Part shown: positions 37,292 to 52,000 of the stretch, in pieces
Position numbering within the stretch: position 1 is the first letter of the stretch
How the letters are laid out: the number at the start of each line of letters is the position of its first letter
Source: Xestospongia bergquistia
Taxonomy: Eukaryota > Porifera > Demospongiae > Haplosclerida > Petrosiidae
Reading direction: 5' to 3'
DNA: 64,000 bases
Assembly: GCA_963965975.1 (NCBI GenBank)
Contig: OZ014425.1
Location: 567,501 to 631,500 of the forward strand
The notes under the pieces: generated by a model
What the model was told of the DNA's origin: nothing
Seen by the model: only the letters and a program-made list of their open reading frames with translations
The model's database searches: none
Made by a program: the position numbers and the translations under genes

Positions 37292-39553
37292 CTATGATGA
37301 CCTAGAAGCTACCATATTGAATTCGGACTCTACATTTTTTGGTTGCTGGGCTAATGTATCTTCATAAGACTTCAATTTTTCGATTAAATCGTCAAGCAGT
37401 GATAAATCTTTGGGATCAACAAGAGAGAATTCGGACACAAAATATGCAAAATGAAGAAATAAAGTGTTAAGGCCATCATGAAGTTGAAGTCTCTTAAAGT
37501 CTAAAAAATGATGGAAGTAGATATGTGCCAATATTATGTAAAATTGACGAAAGACTTTTCGAACGATTTGAACAAAATCGTAAGGAAAATCATAACCTAA
37601 AAAAAATAAATCAATAAATGGATACACAATATGAATAGATAGATGTATAGTGATTAGTGAATGGACAAATACATATAAAATGAACGAATAGATAGATGTA
37701 TAGTGATTAGTGAATGGACAAATACATATATAATGGACGAATAGATAGATGTATAGTGATTAGTGAATGGACAAATACATATATAATGGACGAATAGATA
37801 GATGTATAGTGATTAGTGAATGGACAAATACATATAAAATGGACGAATAGATAGATGTATAGTGATTAGTGAATGGACAAATACATATAAAATGGATGAA
37901 TAGAGAGACTGGTTGATACATTCACTAAGGAAGTTGAAATATTGTACTGACCAAATTTAGTTGGGAAAATTTGTTCATCACCTAGTTGTTTTTGTATATT
38001 CATCATAACAGTGTCAATATATTGCTTAGCATGCATTTTAGCTTGCTTCTTCTTTTTGTCTAAATCTAATTCGTATACTCTAAATAAAAATAAAAAAAAC
38101 AAGATTACAATTGATTATATTTGTACACATGTTAGTGAGGATACTGCTGTGATATTTTTACTATCAAAACAATATCTTAAAACTATACTAATATAAAATG
38201 ATTGGGGATATACAGAAGGTTTATTTGTAAATAAATGATACTCACTGTGAACCAGCAGTCATTTGTGGACAAGTTGTTTGAGTACATAACTGAGAAACAA
38301 CTCCTACTTGAATATTGATCTGAGTAAAAAATCCCAGTGCTGTGTGTGTGAGGGTGGGAAAGGGGGTGTTAAATTACTGACAAGATGAAAGGAATTATAC
38401 TTTTATTAATAGAGTATGATACTTACAATTTGTTGCTAGCCATTCATGAATATCTGTTTGAGGAGGTAATCGTATTAATTGTTGGAGTTTCCCTGCTGCA
38501 GCTGGAATCATAGTAATAGCATCTGGTTCTAAAAAATGCTTCTTTTCTTCGATACTGCTTTGATGAGCCTTTTTGTCAGACCTTGAGAAAGAGAGAAAGA
38601 CTTCAATTAATCTAATCTAGCTGATGTCACTATTGTAATATGTAAAGAGATCTCTTATCTCATTATTAACAATAGACATACCAGTCATAACTTCTAAAGC
38701 CACAAAACTCTCAGCTGATTACAACCAAGTCAAAACTGTTCCACACCATTCACTACTCTATTGTCTTTCTTACTACAGTTATTATATACATTCAATTGAA
38801 AGACAGACACACCCCTTTCAACAACATCCCTCTTAAAATACTAAGAATTATTTCCACATCCTTGATACAGTGCCCTTTTTGTCATTAACATATCCTGTTT
38901 TGCTAAAAAAAGTATATGCTGATATTGTCCTTAAAGAGAATCAAGACTAACATGTGATATGTAAACATTAGATAAAATTTTAATTGATCATTATGAAACT
39001 AATGATGTTTCTCACCGCATAACTAATTCAATTCTATGCCTTCATAAAATAGCAGCATATACCAACGTTTAAATATAGTTATAATCACATTATTGTATGT
39101 ACTTCAAAGTAAGTTACCTGACACTGTTTGACACTGACAACTTAATAAATTTCAATAGGTAATGTAGTCTATGCATATTGTAAGAGTTGTGATAAAGCTA
39201 TCGGACTGATACTTATAAATTCAGACTGATACTTGGATTCTAAGTATGAACTTTAGACTGAGTGTAAAAGGACTTGTATCCACCACATCTATATAAGGAC
39301 TGGTACCTAGACCCAATGTTTGTGTTTATGTACATCAAGATTGTTCATGCTGAACTACTAATGAAGCACAATGATTGAACTAAATGAGATATATTGTTAT
39401 CTTATGTGAAAATTAAAATAATATGTATAACAGAAAATACATTCACTTGCATTTATGACAATGACATTATAGTACACCATATTTGTTAAATTATCTTCAC
39501 TCACATGCTCTAGAAAATCGTACTTACCCGAATAACTTAGAAAAACTAGACAT
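37292..39553 (-). CDS. MOB2: MOB kinase activator, MOB2-like
   Basis: Five exons on the minus strand: 39553-39528, 38581-38427, 38339-38246, one ending near 37954, and one from about 37598 to the stop at 37292. MSSFSKLF opens the protein. LIRLPPQTDIHEWLATN and FFTQINIQVGVVSQLC fit the MOB fold. Zinc ligands are visible as C-x4-C (LCTQTTCPQM) and H-x4-H (HIYFHH). LDDLIEKL near the C-terminus resembles MOB2 (LDPKETAIMDDL) more than MOB1, and the PRYEYRW-type MOB1 segment is not seen. MOB2 binds NDR kinases and modulates their activity in morphogenesis and growth control. A 53-bp minisatellite occupies its last intron. Subfamily assignment is less certain than the MOB family call. Confidence 0.85.
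37630..37900. repeat. 53-bp tandem repeat in MOB2-like intron
   Basis: About five copies of a 53-bp unit beginning agatgtatagtgattagtga, with starts at 37641, 37694, 37747, 37800 and 37853. Copies differ at only one or two positions (e.g. aaaatggac versus taatggac), which indicates recent expansion. Confidence 0.92.
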
Positions 39554-40118
39554 TGTAGACTCACTAACAGTCAGTGATCACTGACTACCCAGTTATATAC
39601 GAAAGTAGTGCATTTAACACGAAGGTAACGGGTTTGTCTGGGACTGCTAGGGTAAAATCAAGTGACGCACAACTTCTTATCGCTCTTGCTTCGATACCTT
39701 CTCGTCCAGTCAACAGATGACTGGATATTGAAACATGGACGACGGACTCCTCCCATTAATATAACGTCATATCTGTCATATGATCATCACATGACAACTA
39801 AATCAAAAGAAAACTATTAAAAATTAATAAATTATTATTAGTGCATCAACATAAAAAATGCAGCCGCTTAGTACTTAACTAAAAATACAGCATGTAAAAA
39901 AATTCATAGAAAAAAAGTTATTGGACGAGTAACTTTGTTGACGTTTGCGTCTATCTTGTTAAATGGTCACCTAAACTAGAATTTAAATTCCAGCATTGAT
40001 AAACAATGCTTCTAGGCACCCAAAACATTTTTGTCGACAATATCAAGTTAAATATCAACTTTATAAAAATTACTCGAGGGGCGTGGCATTATAGACCGAT
40101 TTATAATTTAACTTAAAT
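39554..40118. promoter_or_regulatory. Divergent intergenic region MOB2 / PHRF1-like
   Basis: 565 bp between two start codons on opposite strands, expected to hold both promoters. It contains a moderately GC-richer patch around 39600-39770. No named motif recognised. Confidence 0.4.
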
Positions 40119-43100
40119 ATGGCCACACCACTACAAGTGGAGACTCTTTGTCCGCGAAATACTTGTCCTGTCTGTCTGAATAAATTAAGGAGATGTGAAC
40201 TCGGTAAACCTGAGGGTTGTAGACATTATTTCTGTCTCTCTTGTATTCTCGAATGGTCTAAGGTCAGTTATTACAAATTGCATCATTTGTTCTATTAGAG
40301 ATTGAAAATGTTAACATACTAGATACTTTTTCATGCACTTATAATGTTCTATGATTCCTTATAATCATGTCTATGACAATAATGTTTATACATAAATATT
40401 AATTTAGACTCTTTATTATTGAATGTAGAATGTCAATACATGTCCTGTTGATCGATGTCCATTTAATGTCATTGATGTTTTTAGTAGTTTAAATGGTCCC
40501 CTTGTTAGAAAAGTAAGTGAACACTTCTATTGTCTAATGTAGCCATTGCTCCTCCCACCCGGACACAAAATCAATCTGTGTATATTTTTTTCTTCCAGAT
40601 ACATGTACCTAATCGACGTTATGAAGATGTACTTATTGATCCCAATGATGTCACTTACTGTGAAGTGTGTTATTTCAATTTGACTACATTACCCATCGTG
40701 TGCTATTTTTGTATAGATTTGTAATCAATGTAACAACGAAGAGACTTTGTTACTTTGTGATGGCTGCGATAAAGGGTATGGACACGCCCACACACACATG
40801 ATTATATTATATATGAAAACAATCTGTTGTCCTGATATTTATAATGATATAATTATTGCTAATGAGAAGTAGTGTAGGTTTATAAAAAATTGACTTAAAT
40901 TAACTTCAATTTATAAAAATCTCCGTTACTATAAAGAGGTAGTTGTATGAACTTAAATAGATTGTTGTCATGGGATACCTCATAACACTTTATTATTAAT
41001 TTACTGATATCATTGGTCTATCATGAACAACAAATTATTCACAAAAGTCAACTTGTTATCATTAATTACCATATTCTCCACTTTATTACAGATATCATAC
41101 TCAATGCTTGACTCCTTCCTTGAGTGGTATTCCTGAGGGCAACTGGTATTGTGAACACTGTCAACCCATTGTGACATCAACTAGAGATGTACTACAAACA
41201 GATAATATAAAGTTTGACAATGAATCTGTTATAAGCAGTTTGGATTTGGATACTGAATCAAGCAGCGATGACAGTGTATCCTGGAGTATCAACAGCGACT
41301 TGGAAGAAGATGACTTTGAAGATGAACGTGTCGACCTTCTTCATCATACTGGACTGTATCGACCTCGAAGAATAGGTAGCTCTAGTCCTAAGGGATTAAC
41401 TCAAGGAGGAGCTACTACTAGTAGACTCAATACTTATATTGTGTTGGATACTGATTCTGAAGAAATGGAGTATGATGAAAAGAGAAAGAATGAAAATGGA
41501 GTTGTGATTGAAACTGTACAACCCAGGACCAGGAGAAAGCTTCCATTTCATGATCTATGTGACTCTGAGAGTGAGCTCAGTAGTGGTAGTGGACCTGTTG
41601 TTAAGTGCCTACTTCCAAAGAATTTATTTCAACAGAGAGAACAACAGCACACAAAACAAGTCTCTTCTGCTACCACTATAGCTGACGACATTGTTGATAT
41701 TATAGTCAGTAATGCCACTGAAAATATGAGTAATAAGCAGAGAAGAGTAAAGGCAACTAATAGTACCCTGAACTCTGGTCAATGCTCTCGTGCTAGGAGG
41801 ATAAGAAATAGAACCAAATCTAACACAGAGACTAACCAGGAAGATGATGTTGACATTATCCATATTTACTCCCGTAGTCCATCTCCTTTGAGTACGAAAA
41901 TGGAGTGCAAATCTAAGAAACAACAACTGCAACACATACCTTTAGGCAGAGGTGTCCTAGTACGCAAAACAAGTGACTCTTCTTTACAGAAGAAACCTGT
42001 TTCTGGCACTGTCAGATTAGAAATTCAATCTCCAAATAATGAAGGAAATAGAACTTCAAAAATGTCTGGCTTAAAAAATCAATCCTCTATGAAAATACAA
42101 TCTGCAAAAAGGTCAAGTGAGCCATTATCGTATGTAGTATCCAGTGACAGTGATTCAGCAGTGATCACTAGATCAAAAAATGGTGTTAAGAAAAAAAAGA
42201 AATCATTTGATTGTGAAACTAATGCACCCTCTTCTTCTCATAATGAAATAAAGTCATCTTCAAATGTTTCTGAAAACATTGTGTCAACTCAAAACAGAAA
42301 AAGATCTTTAACTAAATCTCGTGCTCAAAAGAAACACAAAATCGCCCACAATAGCAAGCAAGATGAGCATTATGTCCTTACTTCACCTAAATCTCCTGGG
42401 AGAAAAGCTCGTACTGTTGCCACTTCTTCCACCTCACCACATTTCCGACAAGTTATTCGTGATGCTGTCATTGCCCATCATCAACATGATAACACTGACG
42501 AGGGACTAAAAGTGGCACGTAAAGTTGTGGAAAGCGCTCGTATTTCTCCCAAAAAATCACCCTTTTCGTCATTGAAAAACAATGTATCTCTACCTAAATC
42601 ATTGCCAGGAAAACCTGTCACTTACAAAGAGCATCCTTCTTTGCCACATCCATGTCATACAAGTGGACAGTCTGTTAATACTGAAGGCTCATCTCCAAAA
42701 TCATTAAAACCGAGAGCTTTAGACTTTGATTTGTGAGCATCAATTTGTATGAATACACTTAACCTTTTTCTTCACCTTAGACCAACTACAACAGACTATG
42801 TTGGACAAATAGAAAAAGAGTTGAAAGATTTGAATGCTACCGAGTGTTTATTTAACAGAGATGGTACCATTGTGCCCTTACAAACTGATCCTCACTTCTC
42901 TGGTAACTACAATAACTGTAACAATAGGTGCAACAATGATACAAAACATTGCTGCTGTTTTGAATGTACTAATAAAGATTCTAAAAAAGATGTTAGGAAA
43001 TGTAAAGATAAAAAACTAAGGTAAGACAAAATGGTCTTTAGATAAAAATGTTATATTGTTGATTGTTATAGAAAAAAGGAGGCCTTAAGACTGAACATTC

Positions 43101-44153
43101 AAAAGAGCAATGGTCAGGAATCATCCAGAGAGAATGGTGCACCAAGACAACTCCATTCTTCATTTGACCATAATCATGACACAACAGAAAGAAGACACAC
43201 CTCAACTTCTAAAAGTAAAGTTCCATCCAAACAACAAAAAAGTAGACAGACCACAAAACAATTAACACACTCACAACCATCTGATGAAGAATGGTGTTTC
43301 CCTACTGACAACAATGAGTCTCATCATAACAATTACTGGAACGATTTTAACACTCAAACAATGAAACTTAGAGAACAAAAATTTAGCTACTCAGATCATA
43401 CAGGCGTAAATGGATATAGCTCAACTGGCTCACCTCGAAACAATTTTCACAGATACAATTTTGACTACATGGATACTTGGTGGTCAGCAGGCTCAGGAAA
43501 TGAAGATATCGATTTGGATTTTGTAATGACCAGTGAATTTGTCACTGTAACAGATAGTGCACCAAACAATCTGTCTTGTGAATGTCTGCATTTTGTCACA
43601 CCATCCACAGGCCAATCAATTTTTACTCAAAAAATGGCTCTCCCTCCACTGCCTCCTCTTCCCAGTGTAAATTACAAAGACTCTTCACTAACCCAAGACC
43701 CTCCACAATCTAACCAGGAGTCATGTCAAGAGAGAGATTACTCACTTAATGATACTCCTGCTAGATTGACTTCAGAAAATTTGCTTGATTCTTGGCTCCG
43801 AGCTGTGAACTCTTGTACAGAGGTTTCTGTTGACAAAACAGTATCACTTGAACCACTTCCATTTAATGTTTACACAATGTGTTTGCTGGATAGAAACCAA
43901 GCGGCTGAAACTGTTGTGAGGCTATTGGAGAAGCACTATGTACTAGGTAATATTAATGCTGAAGAAATGGAAAAAATAAGGCAAAAAGCGGTGACCAAGG
44001 TATTTATTATAATGATGATTTTGAATATTACATTGTTACTGGTGTGCTGTTTAGGTTCAAAGAGCAACTACCTCTGTTCCTTATGAGCGAGTACGAAAAC
44101 TAGTTGATGACTACATTATTGCATACATGAATACAAGAAACCATAGTTATTAA
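40119..44153 (+). CDS. PHRF1: RING and PHD finger protein, PHRF1-like
   Basis: Eight exons: 40119-40262, 40429-40512, 40599-40664, 40717-40775, 41092-42732, 42781-43020, 43072-43999 and 44055-44153, totalling 3261 nt (1086 residues). A RING finger (CPVCLNKL, then HYFCLSC and CPVDRCPF) occupies roughly residues 16-62. A PHD finger (ICNQCNNEETLLLCDGCDKG then HTQCL and WYCEHC) follows at about residues 98-148. A long Ser/Lys-rich disordered region with many SDSD acidic patches fills the centre. The C-terminal 80 residues (LLEKHYVLGNINAEEMEKI, ending VRKLVDDYIIAYM) resemble the PHRF1/SRI-like C-terminus, which in SETD2 and PHRF1 binds the phosphorylated RNA polymerase II tail. PHRF1 is a nuclear E3 ligase-type protein that reads histone H3. 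Human PHRF1 is longer (about 1650 residues), the difference being in disordered sequence. Confidence 0.88.
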
Positions 44154-44410
44154 TGTATATCGTGTTAGCATTCTTTATCTAATGACACTCCACTCCTTAC
44201 CTACTTCTGAAAAGTGTTGCAAGTTATGAATTTTAGAACATCATTTCTTGACAAGTAAAATAAATATCTTAATAACAATGAAAATAAACAGTCAAGTTTC
44301 ATGAACAAAAATAGTATACAAATTACGCAAAAAATAATATAACACTTATAGATTGAACAGGATGGTCGAAGAATGTAGATAAAAGAGAGAGAGAGAGAGA
44401 GTGACATAAA
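44154..44410. other. Convergent 3' region PHRF1-like / LGR
   Basis: Short AT-rich 3' region between two stop codons, with a (GA)n run at about 44383-44402 in the 3' flank of the minus-strand gene. No gene seen. Confidence 0.5.
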
Positions 44411-47400
44411 TTAAACTGGTGTTTCTTCACAATGTCTGGATGGTTTTGAAACATAAGGATTTATATTAATAATTTTACCATTAGTGACACACACAGATGT
44501 GCTGTCACTAGACAATCTGTTCTGATTCAATGGAGTACTCATTTCATTTGAGCTCCCTAGCAATATTGTATGAGTCAATTGTGAGTTCATATGACACGGC
44601 GATGAAGAAGAGGGTGTTGACCCTTCATAGTTACTAGAATTTGAAGTATCTAGTCTATTCTGATCATACGTGTCAAGTTCCTTGTCAGCAACTTGATGAT
44701 TTCTAGATACCAAATCCTTGATGCTCAATCTTTGTAAATTGCTAATATCAAGGTCAGAATGATGGCGTATGGAGTCACTGTTAGTTAATGGAGGGACTAT
44801 TGCAGGACTTGGTCCTTCACATTGATTCTCCTCTCCATCGGATTCACAGTCAGATATTTCCTCATGCACAATAGACAGACATTTGCTGGGTGTACGATGT
44901 AATGTACCAGGAGAACTGGTCAACGATTGTGGCGAAGATTCAATTTCTTCTCTTAAATCGGGTAATGTTGGATTAGAAGGTATACGAAAATTGATAGGTC
45001 TCCCAGGAAATCCACCATTACTTGGATCTGCACTAAATATAGCAGGAGAGGAGAAACGACGACCAAGGTAAGGACCAGGAGCAGGACCGGGTCCAGCAGT
45101 AGTTGGCAATTGAATACTGGGTGGAGTTTCAAGTTGGACACTAAACGATCGCCTACCTTGACGACGTGCTACTAAATCATAGTCTATATCACCACGAGGT
45201 GAGTGAGTACGTAAGCCAGAACCAGTGTCACTACCAGAAGCTATGGAATTCCGTCGAAATGAAATTTTTAGAGAGTTAGGATTGATAGATTGGAGCTTTT
45301 TGCTACGTTTGCAAATGGACTTCACACGCTGCCAGAATTGTTTCGTGAAGATGGCATAGAGAAATGGGTTGATACAGGCATCAAAAGGAAAAATAATTAT
45401 GATAAAGAATTTGGCAACAGTGAGATTGATAAGATATGTATCAGCTACAGCTGCAAAACCTACTATTGCCAATGGCAACCAACAGATGAGGTTAGCAAGC
45501 ACAAGAACAGCCATTTTAAAAGATGCACTCATTTTTTCACTCATACCTCTTTTTGCAGCTGGAGATTTGCAGTAAATTCGAAGTATGTGAACGTAGGAAC
45601 ACAATATGATTAGAAAGCCGACCAAGTTGAGGGATAAGACAAGACCGATGAATACTTTATCTCTAATGTTATCTGTTCTGAAGGGCAGGCAAATGGCTAC
45701 ATCAGAGTACGTATTCACATCAAGAAGAGGTAACATTGCAAGGGTTCCTGCAAACAGCCAACCAACAACTACAAATGCAACAGCATATCTCATCTTCAAA
45801 CGAGTGTTTTGGCCAAAGGAATAAGCGATTGTATGCAATCTCTCAAGCGTCATCACCACTAAGATGAAAACTGATAACTCACTGGAGAAAATAGCCAAAA
45901 ATCCAGCTGATTTACATCCAATTCCCATTTGCCAGTGAAGAGCCGATTTATAAAAACTTTGACCACGAGTCCTTATATCAACGACACTTAAAAACGCCAA
46001 ATAGATGCCAAGTAAAAAGTCAGCAAATGCTAAATTGCAGACAAAAAATTGTGGCACTTCGACTTTTTCCTTAGAAACAAACATGACAAAAAGAACAGCA
46101 ATGTTACCAAAGACAGCTATAAACCAGATCACCCAAACAAGTACAGGGAGAGGCTGGGGATCTAAAAGATTCTCACACGGTGATAGAGGATTGGGTAGAG
46201 GAAGACATCGGACCTCTTGTCCCACTCTAAAAGTAGGTAAAACAGAACGAAGATATTCAATAAGAATTTTGTTCCCTGTACCCACGACAACATTAGTGCC
46301 ATTTTTGTGAGAGATAATCTCAATTTCATCATTAGGTTTAACATTCAAAGTGACATTCCATTGTTCAGCAAATGTTATTAATTCTTCTAGGAATTCCTCA
46401 GGTGACACATCATGGTCACCAGGATTGAAGGGGTCAATTCTTCCAGGGAAGAGATTGCCTTCAATGACATGAGGTGGTAGGGTCAATGGCTCTGATTGAG
46501 GACGTACAATTGTGAACAAGAGATCAGGGTCTTTGGTAGGACTGTTTTCATCGGCAGGTAACTGGATGGAGACCAACAATGCTTCAGGAATGTAGTCCTT
46601 AAATATACAGCAATGATATGGATAAGTGAAGTTAACTTCTTGAATACGAGGAATTTGTGTTACAGTTGGAACATCAATGAGTCTAGGGAGATTCTCCATT
46701 GCGAGACTGTGCAAAAATGGAAACCCATGCCGTGGAACAGGGAAATGGCTTATAGCAGTGTTGTTAGACACGTAGAGAAATTGTAACCAGGTCATGTTAG
46801 GTGGAAATATAACATCACCAATAAAGTTGATATTGTTGCTACTAATATCTAGTGTCTCCAAAAAAATTAAGTCTTTGAAAATGTTTCTTGGAAGACTAGT
46901 AATTCTATTTCTTTGCAAACTTAGAGTTTGCAATAGAGTGAGATTTTGGAAAAAGTTTTCTGGTAGACCGGGTATTTGGTTATCTGAGAGATGAAGATAC
47001 TTCAAACTCTCAAGGCCATGAAAAGCCTCTGGATGAATATAATCAATCTTGTTATATTGTAGAAGGATTTCTTCCAAGTGTTTCAAACCTTGAAAAGTAG
47101 TGTTAGTAATATTTCTGATATTATTGAAGTCCAAGTAGAGCATAGACAATCCTTTACACTTTGAAAGATCAGGTATTCTTTCGATAGCATTATGGTGTGC
47201 ATAGAGGGTTTTCAAATTGGGAGATGCTTCACAGAGGTCTGCTGGTAACTCTCGAATCTTAGAGTGTGCCAAGTTCAGTTGTTGGAGATTCTGAAGTTTC
47301 TTAAATCTTGGTAATTCAACGAGAGATGAAAAACTCACATCCAACACGTTCAAATTAGACGATTCATCAAAAACATCTTCATTCATTGTCGATAACTTTC

Positions 47401-48971
47401 TGTTTGCTTTAAGCTGCAATGTCTCCAGTAAAGAGTTGTTGACAAAAGCACCTTGGTCAATGGACCTGAAATCATTGTAAGCAGCATACAAAGTGTGTAG
47501 GTTCGAGAGGTTTCGTATATTTGGCATATGGTGAAAGTGATTATACGAAATGTCAAGAGTGTGCAAGTTATTGGTCCCAATGAAGTTAATGCTTTCATCT
47601 GTTAGTGCATTGTTTTGAAGATACAATTCTTTGAGGTCCAGCAAAATGTTAAAAGGTTGTCCTTTAATTAAATTAATATTGTTATCGTTTAGTTTAAGTT
47701 CCTCGACAGATTCCAAGTCTTTGAATGTATCATCTTCGAGGCGGCTTATATTGTTGCCACTTAAATCACTGAAGAAAGACAAAATGTCTAAAATAAACAA
47801 AACATATTTTTAAAAATAACTCACAGAAGACTGTAGATTGAAGTTCTCAAGAAGCCTCTTTTTAAAAATTGAATATTACAATTTCTTAGCTCTCTATAAA
47901 ATGAAACAAGCATTAAAAACCTACTGCAATAACACAGTCAACTTACAGGGCTCTGGCAACAGTCAAACCTGCAAATGCATTTCTTGCTTGTTGGTTTTCC
48001 AAATTGTTACCATTTAAATGCAGAGATTGTAAACTTCCAAGTTCTTTAAAAGTAAGCTTTTTAATCTGTTGAATACCACAATTCTGTAAAGATCTGAAAG
48101 AGAAAATAAAAGGTTATAGTAACATGTATTGGTGAGTGCAAAACTTCATCTTGTTAGGAGAGTCTATCATCAATGATTGTTGACAAACATGGCAGCTGTA
48201 ACATGTAAACAGGGAAAATCTTATGCATGCCAGCATTAATCTCTTTTGGAGGGAATTGTATGAGTTGCTCTCTTTATCCCTAATTAGTCAATGATGGGCA
48301 ACATTTAAGGCTAATAACTAACTCTGTATTGCTGTGTAATTTGATGTACTTACAATTTATGTCTTATCCTAGCTCCTTTAAAAAAATTAGGATCAATTTG
48401 GTCAAAGTGGTTGTTGTCAAGGAATCTACATAACAAGATTAATATTGAAGCAACTGGAAATTAAGGATATTGTCATTGATACATAGAATGGTTAATTTAA
48501 TTTAATAATAAAAGACTTACAAAGATGTCATGTAGCGAAATTTGTGGGAACTAAAAGTATTCGGTTCTAACAGCGTCAACCCACAATCTGAAAGATCACT
48601 GAATAAGGGAGAAAATGTTAGTAAGACTCTGCCAAGAGCATATGTGCAAACTTGTCATTATATTAATGTTACATAACTCACATTGTTACAATTCCGTTAC
48701 TATAGCCATCAAAAGAGTTATTTTTCAAAATAGGATTCATTGGATTGTGACTCAGATCTCTAAAGTATAAATCATTGACATTGTAATTTATTATTTGTTG
48801 AACAACGTACAATTCCAATAACAACTGAAGTTCACGAAGTTGTTTTGGGGGATAACTTATATTGTTGTAAGATAGTACAAGAAGAGTTATTTCCTTGGTT
48901 CGGAAAGCATAAGGTTGAAAGCTTGAGACAGACAGATTGTTGTATGAAAGATCACTGTTTGTGCGCATGTG

Positions 48972-49017
<46 letters not shown>

Positions 49018-52000
49018 TCAAAATGAAGTATAAAAGGTACAAGAAATGTTCCAGTACATGGTGGCAAAACATAAAATTGCTTCAGGAAATTAAATTACTC
49101 AGATATTCTCAAACAACAGAGACAGCTGTCTAGTTGTATGAAGCCTCCTCCACACAACCAGAAACCTTAGTATCAATCACAAAACTAATGACACTATATT
49201 ACAAAATATAATCATTATTAAATTCTATGAAAAACTTAATAAGAAAACATTTATGAGGTATTTATGAATATTAAGTCAGATGACAGTCACATGCACAAAC
49301 AAACATTGATATTAATTTGATCGCTATCAATTCATTTCAGTTGTCAGGGGCAGACACACTAGCACATTTGATGTTAAAGTATGAGATTAGATGGTGTGTA
49401 GATTATTGGAGAAGTAAGTAAAAACTTACAGCTTCAGAAGTTTCATGCCATTGAAGGCATCATTTCCAATGAAAGACAAATCATTATATTTCAGTGACCT
49501 TTAGGAGCAAAAGAAAAAGCAGGTAAGTTATCCTGTGAAGACTTTTATAATAGTTAAGTAATGTCAGGTAGACATAAGAGTAACAACTAGCTAGCACTAT
49601 TGATTGTGTCAACATGTCACTTACATAGGAGGGAAATGGGATATAATCATTATTGTATGTATTTGTGAAACTATGGGATAGAGGATATATAGTGTACAGA
49701 TAGAGTGGGAATGTTATCAGCTGGATTATCACATAACATGTTATAACATTATACAAGTATCCTTTTGTTCATAATCTACAACAATAGATGTACAAATAGT
49801 TTGTATATGTACACGTACATTATACCCAGAGGATATTTGAAGCCATGGGATATGGATTCTATTACCCATAACATGACAATGTAACTATAACAACAGTTGA
49901 TAATCAAAGTGGGTGGAACAATTTGGATGACAATATCAAAACCATCTATTAAGAGGAAACAATACTGCTGTCATGGTAACAGGAGATTGCTTATCAATGA
50001 TAGCCATCATGACTCTTATACATACCTACATAGTACATGTACATGTATTATAATACATGATGTATGTCTACATCCTATAATGTTATGGCATTATAACATC
50101 CTAATATGGTATAATGCCATCCTATAATGTTACATTCCATTCTACAAATCAAAGGTAAGTCAAGTCTAAAAATATGAAATTAACGAAAGAAGTACACTTT
50201 TTAATCCCATCTCAAGATGAGAAATTTATACAAATATTTTGCAAGTTTCTAGCCATATTTGAATGTAAAGATAAGATAAATGGAAGCATTTTCTTAAAGT
50301 GCTATAGTTAACTGCTACAATTTTTACATGGTTGTTCAGGAGAAAAGCTAAAAGCATATTTTAACAACAGCCTTCCCAATAGAATCTGCAAACTTGGTCA
50401 CATATCACTACCAATACTATAACAAGAATTTTAGGAAAACACACAAGCTGTTGTGTAATTTTAATACTTATCATGTATATATCTCTCTTTCTAAAAGCTT
50501 TGCATAGATGTAATATACACCATTTTTCTTAGAAAGCCATTGTATTATTTATTTGAGTGGACTATCAATTTTAATGGTTATACTAATGAAAAAATCACAA
50601 GTTTTAATGAAGCCAAGCAGTGCAGCTGCTATGAACTAAAATAGATACAACACATGTCAATTAAGGTGGTAATTTTAGGGTAGGGTTTTACAATAAGAAT
50701 GTCAACATTACATAATACAATCTGCTATACACTCTGATAACAATCCACTGATAACAATCAATAGCATTGTCTGAAAAAATTCAAGACTTGGTCCCCCACT
50801 TGTAAATGGATATCTTGTATTATTCAAGTTACAACAATGACAAAAAAATAACATATTTCAAACTTACAGTGTAGTAATACTCGTTAGAGCTCTGAAATCA
50901 CCTTGACTGACTTCTCTAATGAAGTTATTATCTAAATATCTGGAAAATAAGAAAAAAAATATTTAAAGAGAATGCATTAGATTGAGAAGAGATTAACACA
51001 CACACACACACACACACTACAATAAGGTTGTACCATATAGCTCAGAGGACCATATTGCTGATATAAACAGACACATATAATATAACTATACAACTTGTCT
51101 AATCAATCCATAGTTCCTAGAATATGCTGCATAGTTTCCCAACCAAATTAGCACAACCCAACACATCAAACCTGTACAAACAATAGACTAAGTAAACCAG
51201 ATTATTACTACATAGAGTAAACTGGCTGCTGGCAAAGAATGCTGCCACTAAATTAACCAATTGAGTTCAAATTTAAGATTAGATATAAAATTATATAGTT
51301 ATCAAAGACTAATATTGTATAATGTGGTTGTGGTAGTGTATAATCTTTACATGAATGAATGCAATGGGCTTTAAGGACACAAGAGGTTAAAAATTCACAA
51401 CATTCAAATTGGAGCTATAAGCCAGAGTGTTCAAAAATCTGTCTTTCAAAAAAAAACTTTCACAAAGAGATAAACATTTGAGATGTAGACATAGTTCTTA
51501 TTGTCTGTTACACAATGGAACTTTCCTACATATTACAGCTGTTGCAACATTAAAGAGATCAAGGAAAACAATGTAGAAACAGCAGAAATTAATTTTTTAT
51601 CTCCTAACCAGTCCAGACATGAATGGTGTTAGCAGCTTTAAACATAATTAAGAATAATAAATTCAATTAAATTAGCCCAAAGGACAAATATGACAGCAAA
51701 TTATATTAAGACAATCAACCCTTGTTGGACTACTCTGGTGGTCTCTATGGCTCCAATGAGGTATGTGGTAATAGCACATTCATATGGTAGCTTGTTGTTT
51801 CTTGATTAGCACTGACTCAAATGTAATTATAAAAACTCCTAATACACACTCACACACATGGTCACCCTTTCACCAATCCTATCTATGATAAATTTGATTG
51901 GTTGAATCATAGCAAACAATTGACCAATCAAATTTGTTTTAGATATATTCTAGCAAAGGCACTGTAGATCCTTTTCATCAACACATACAGCAACCAATGA

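Noticed and set aside
37630..37900. CRISPR-like array
   Set aside because: Units are contiguous 53-bp tandem repeats without unique spacers, in an animal intron.
44883..47813. Multiple plus-strand open frames opposite the LGR terminal exon
   Set aside because: Shadow frames of a long, clearly coding minus-strand exon with conserved LRR and 7TM motifs.
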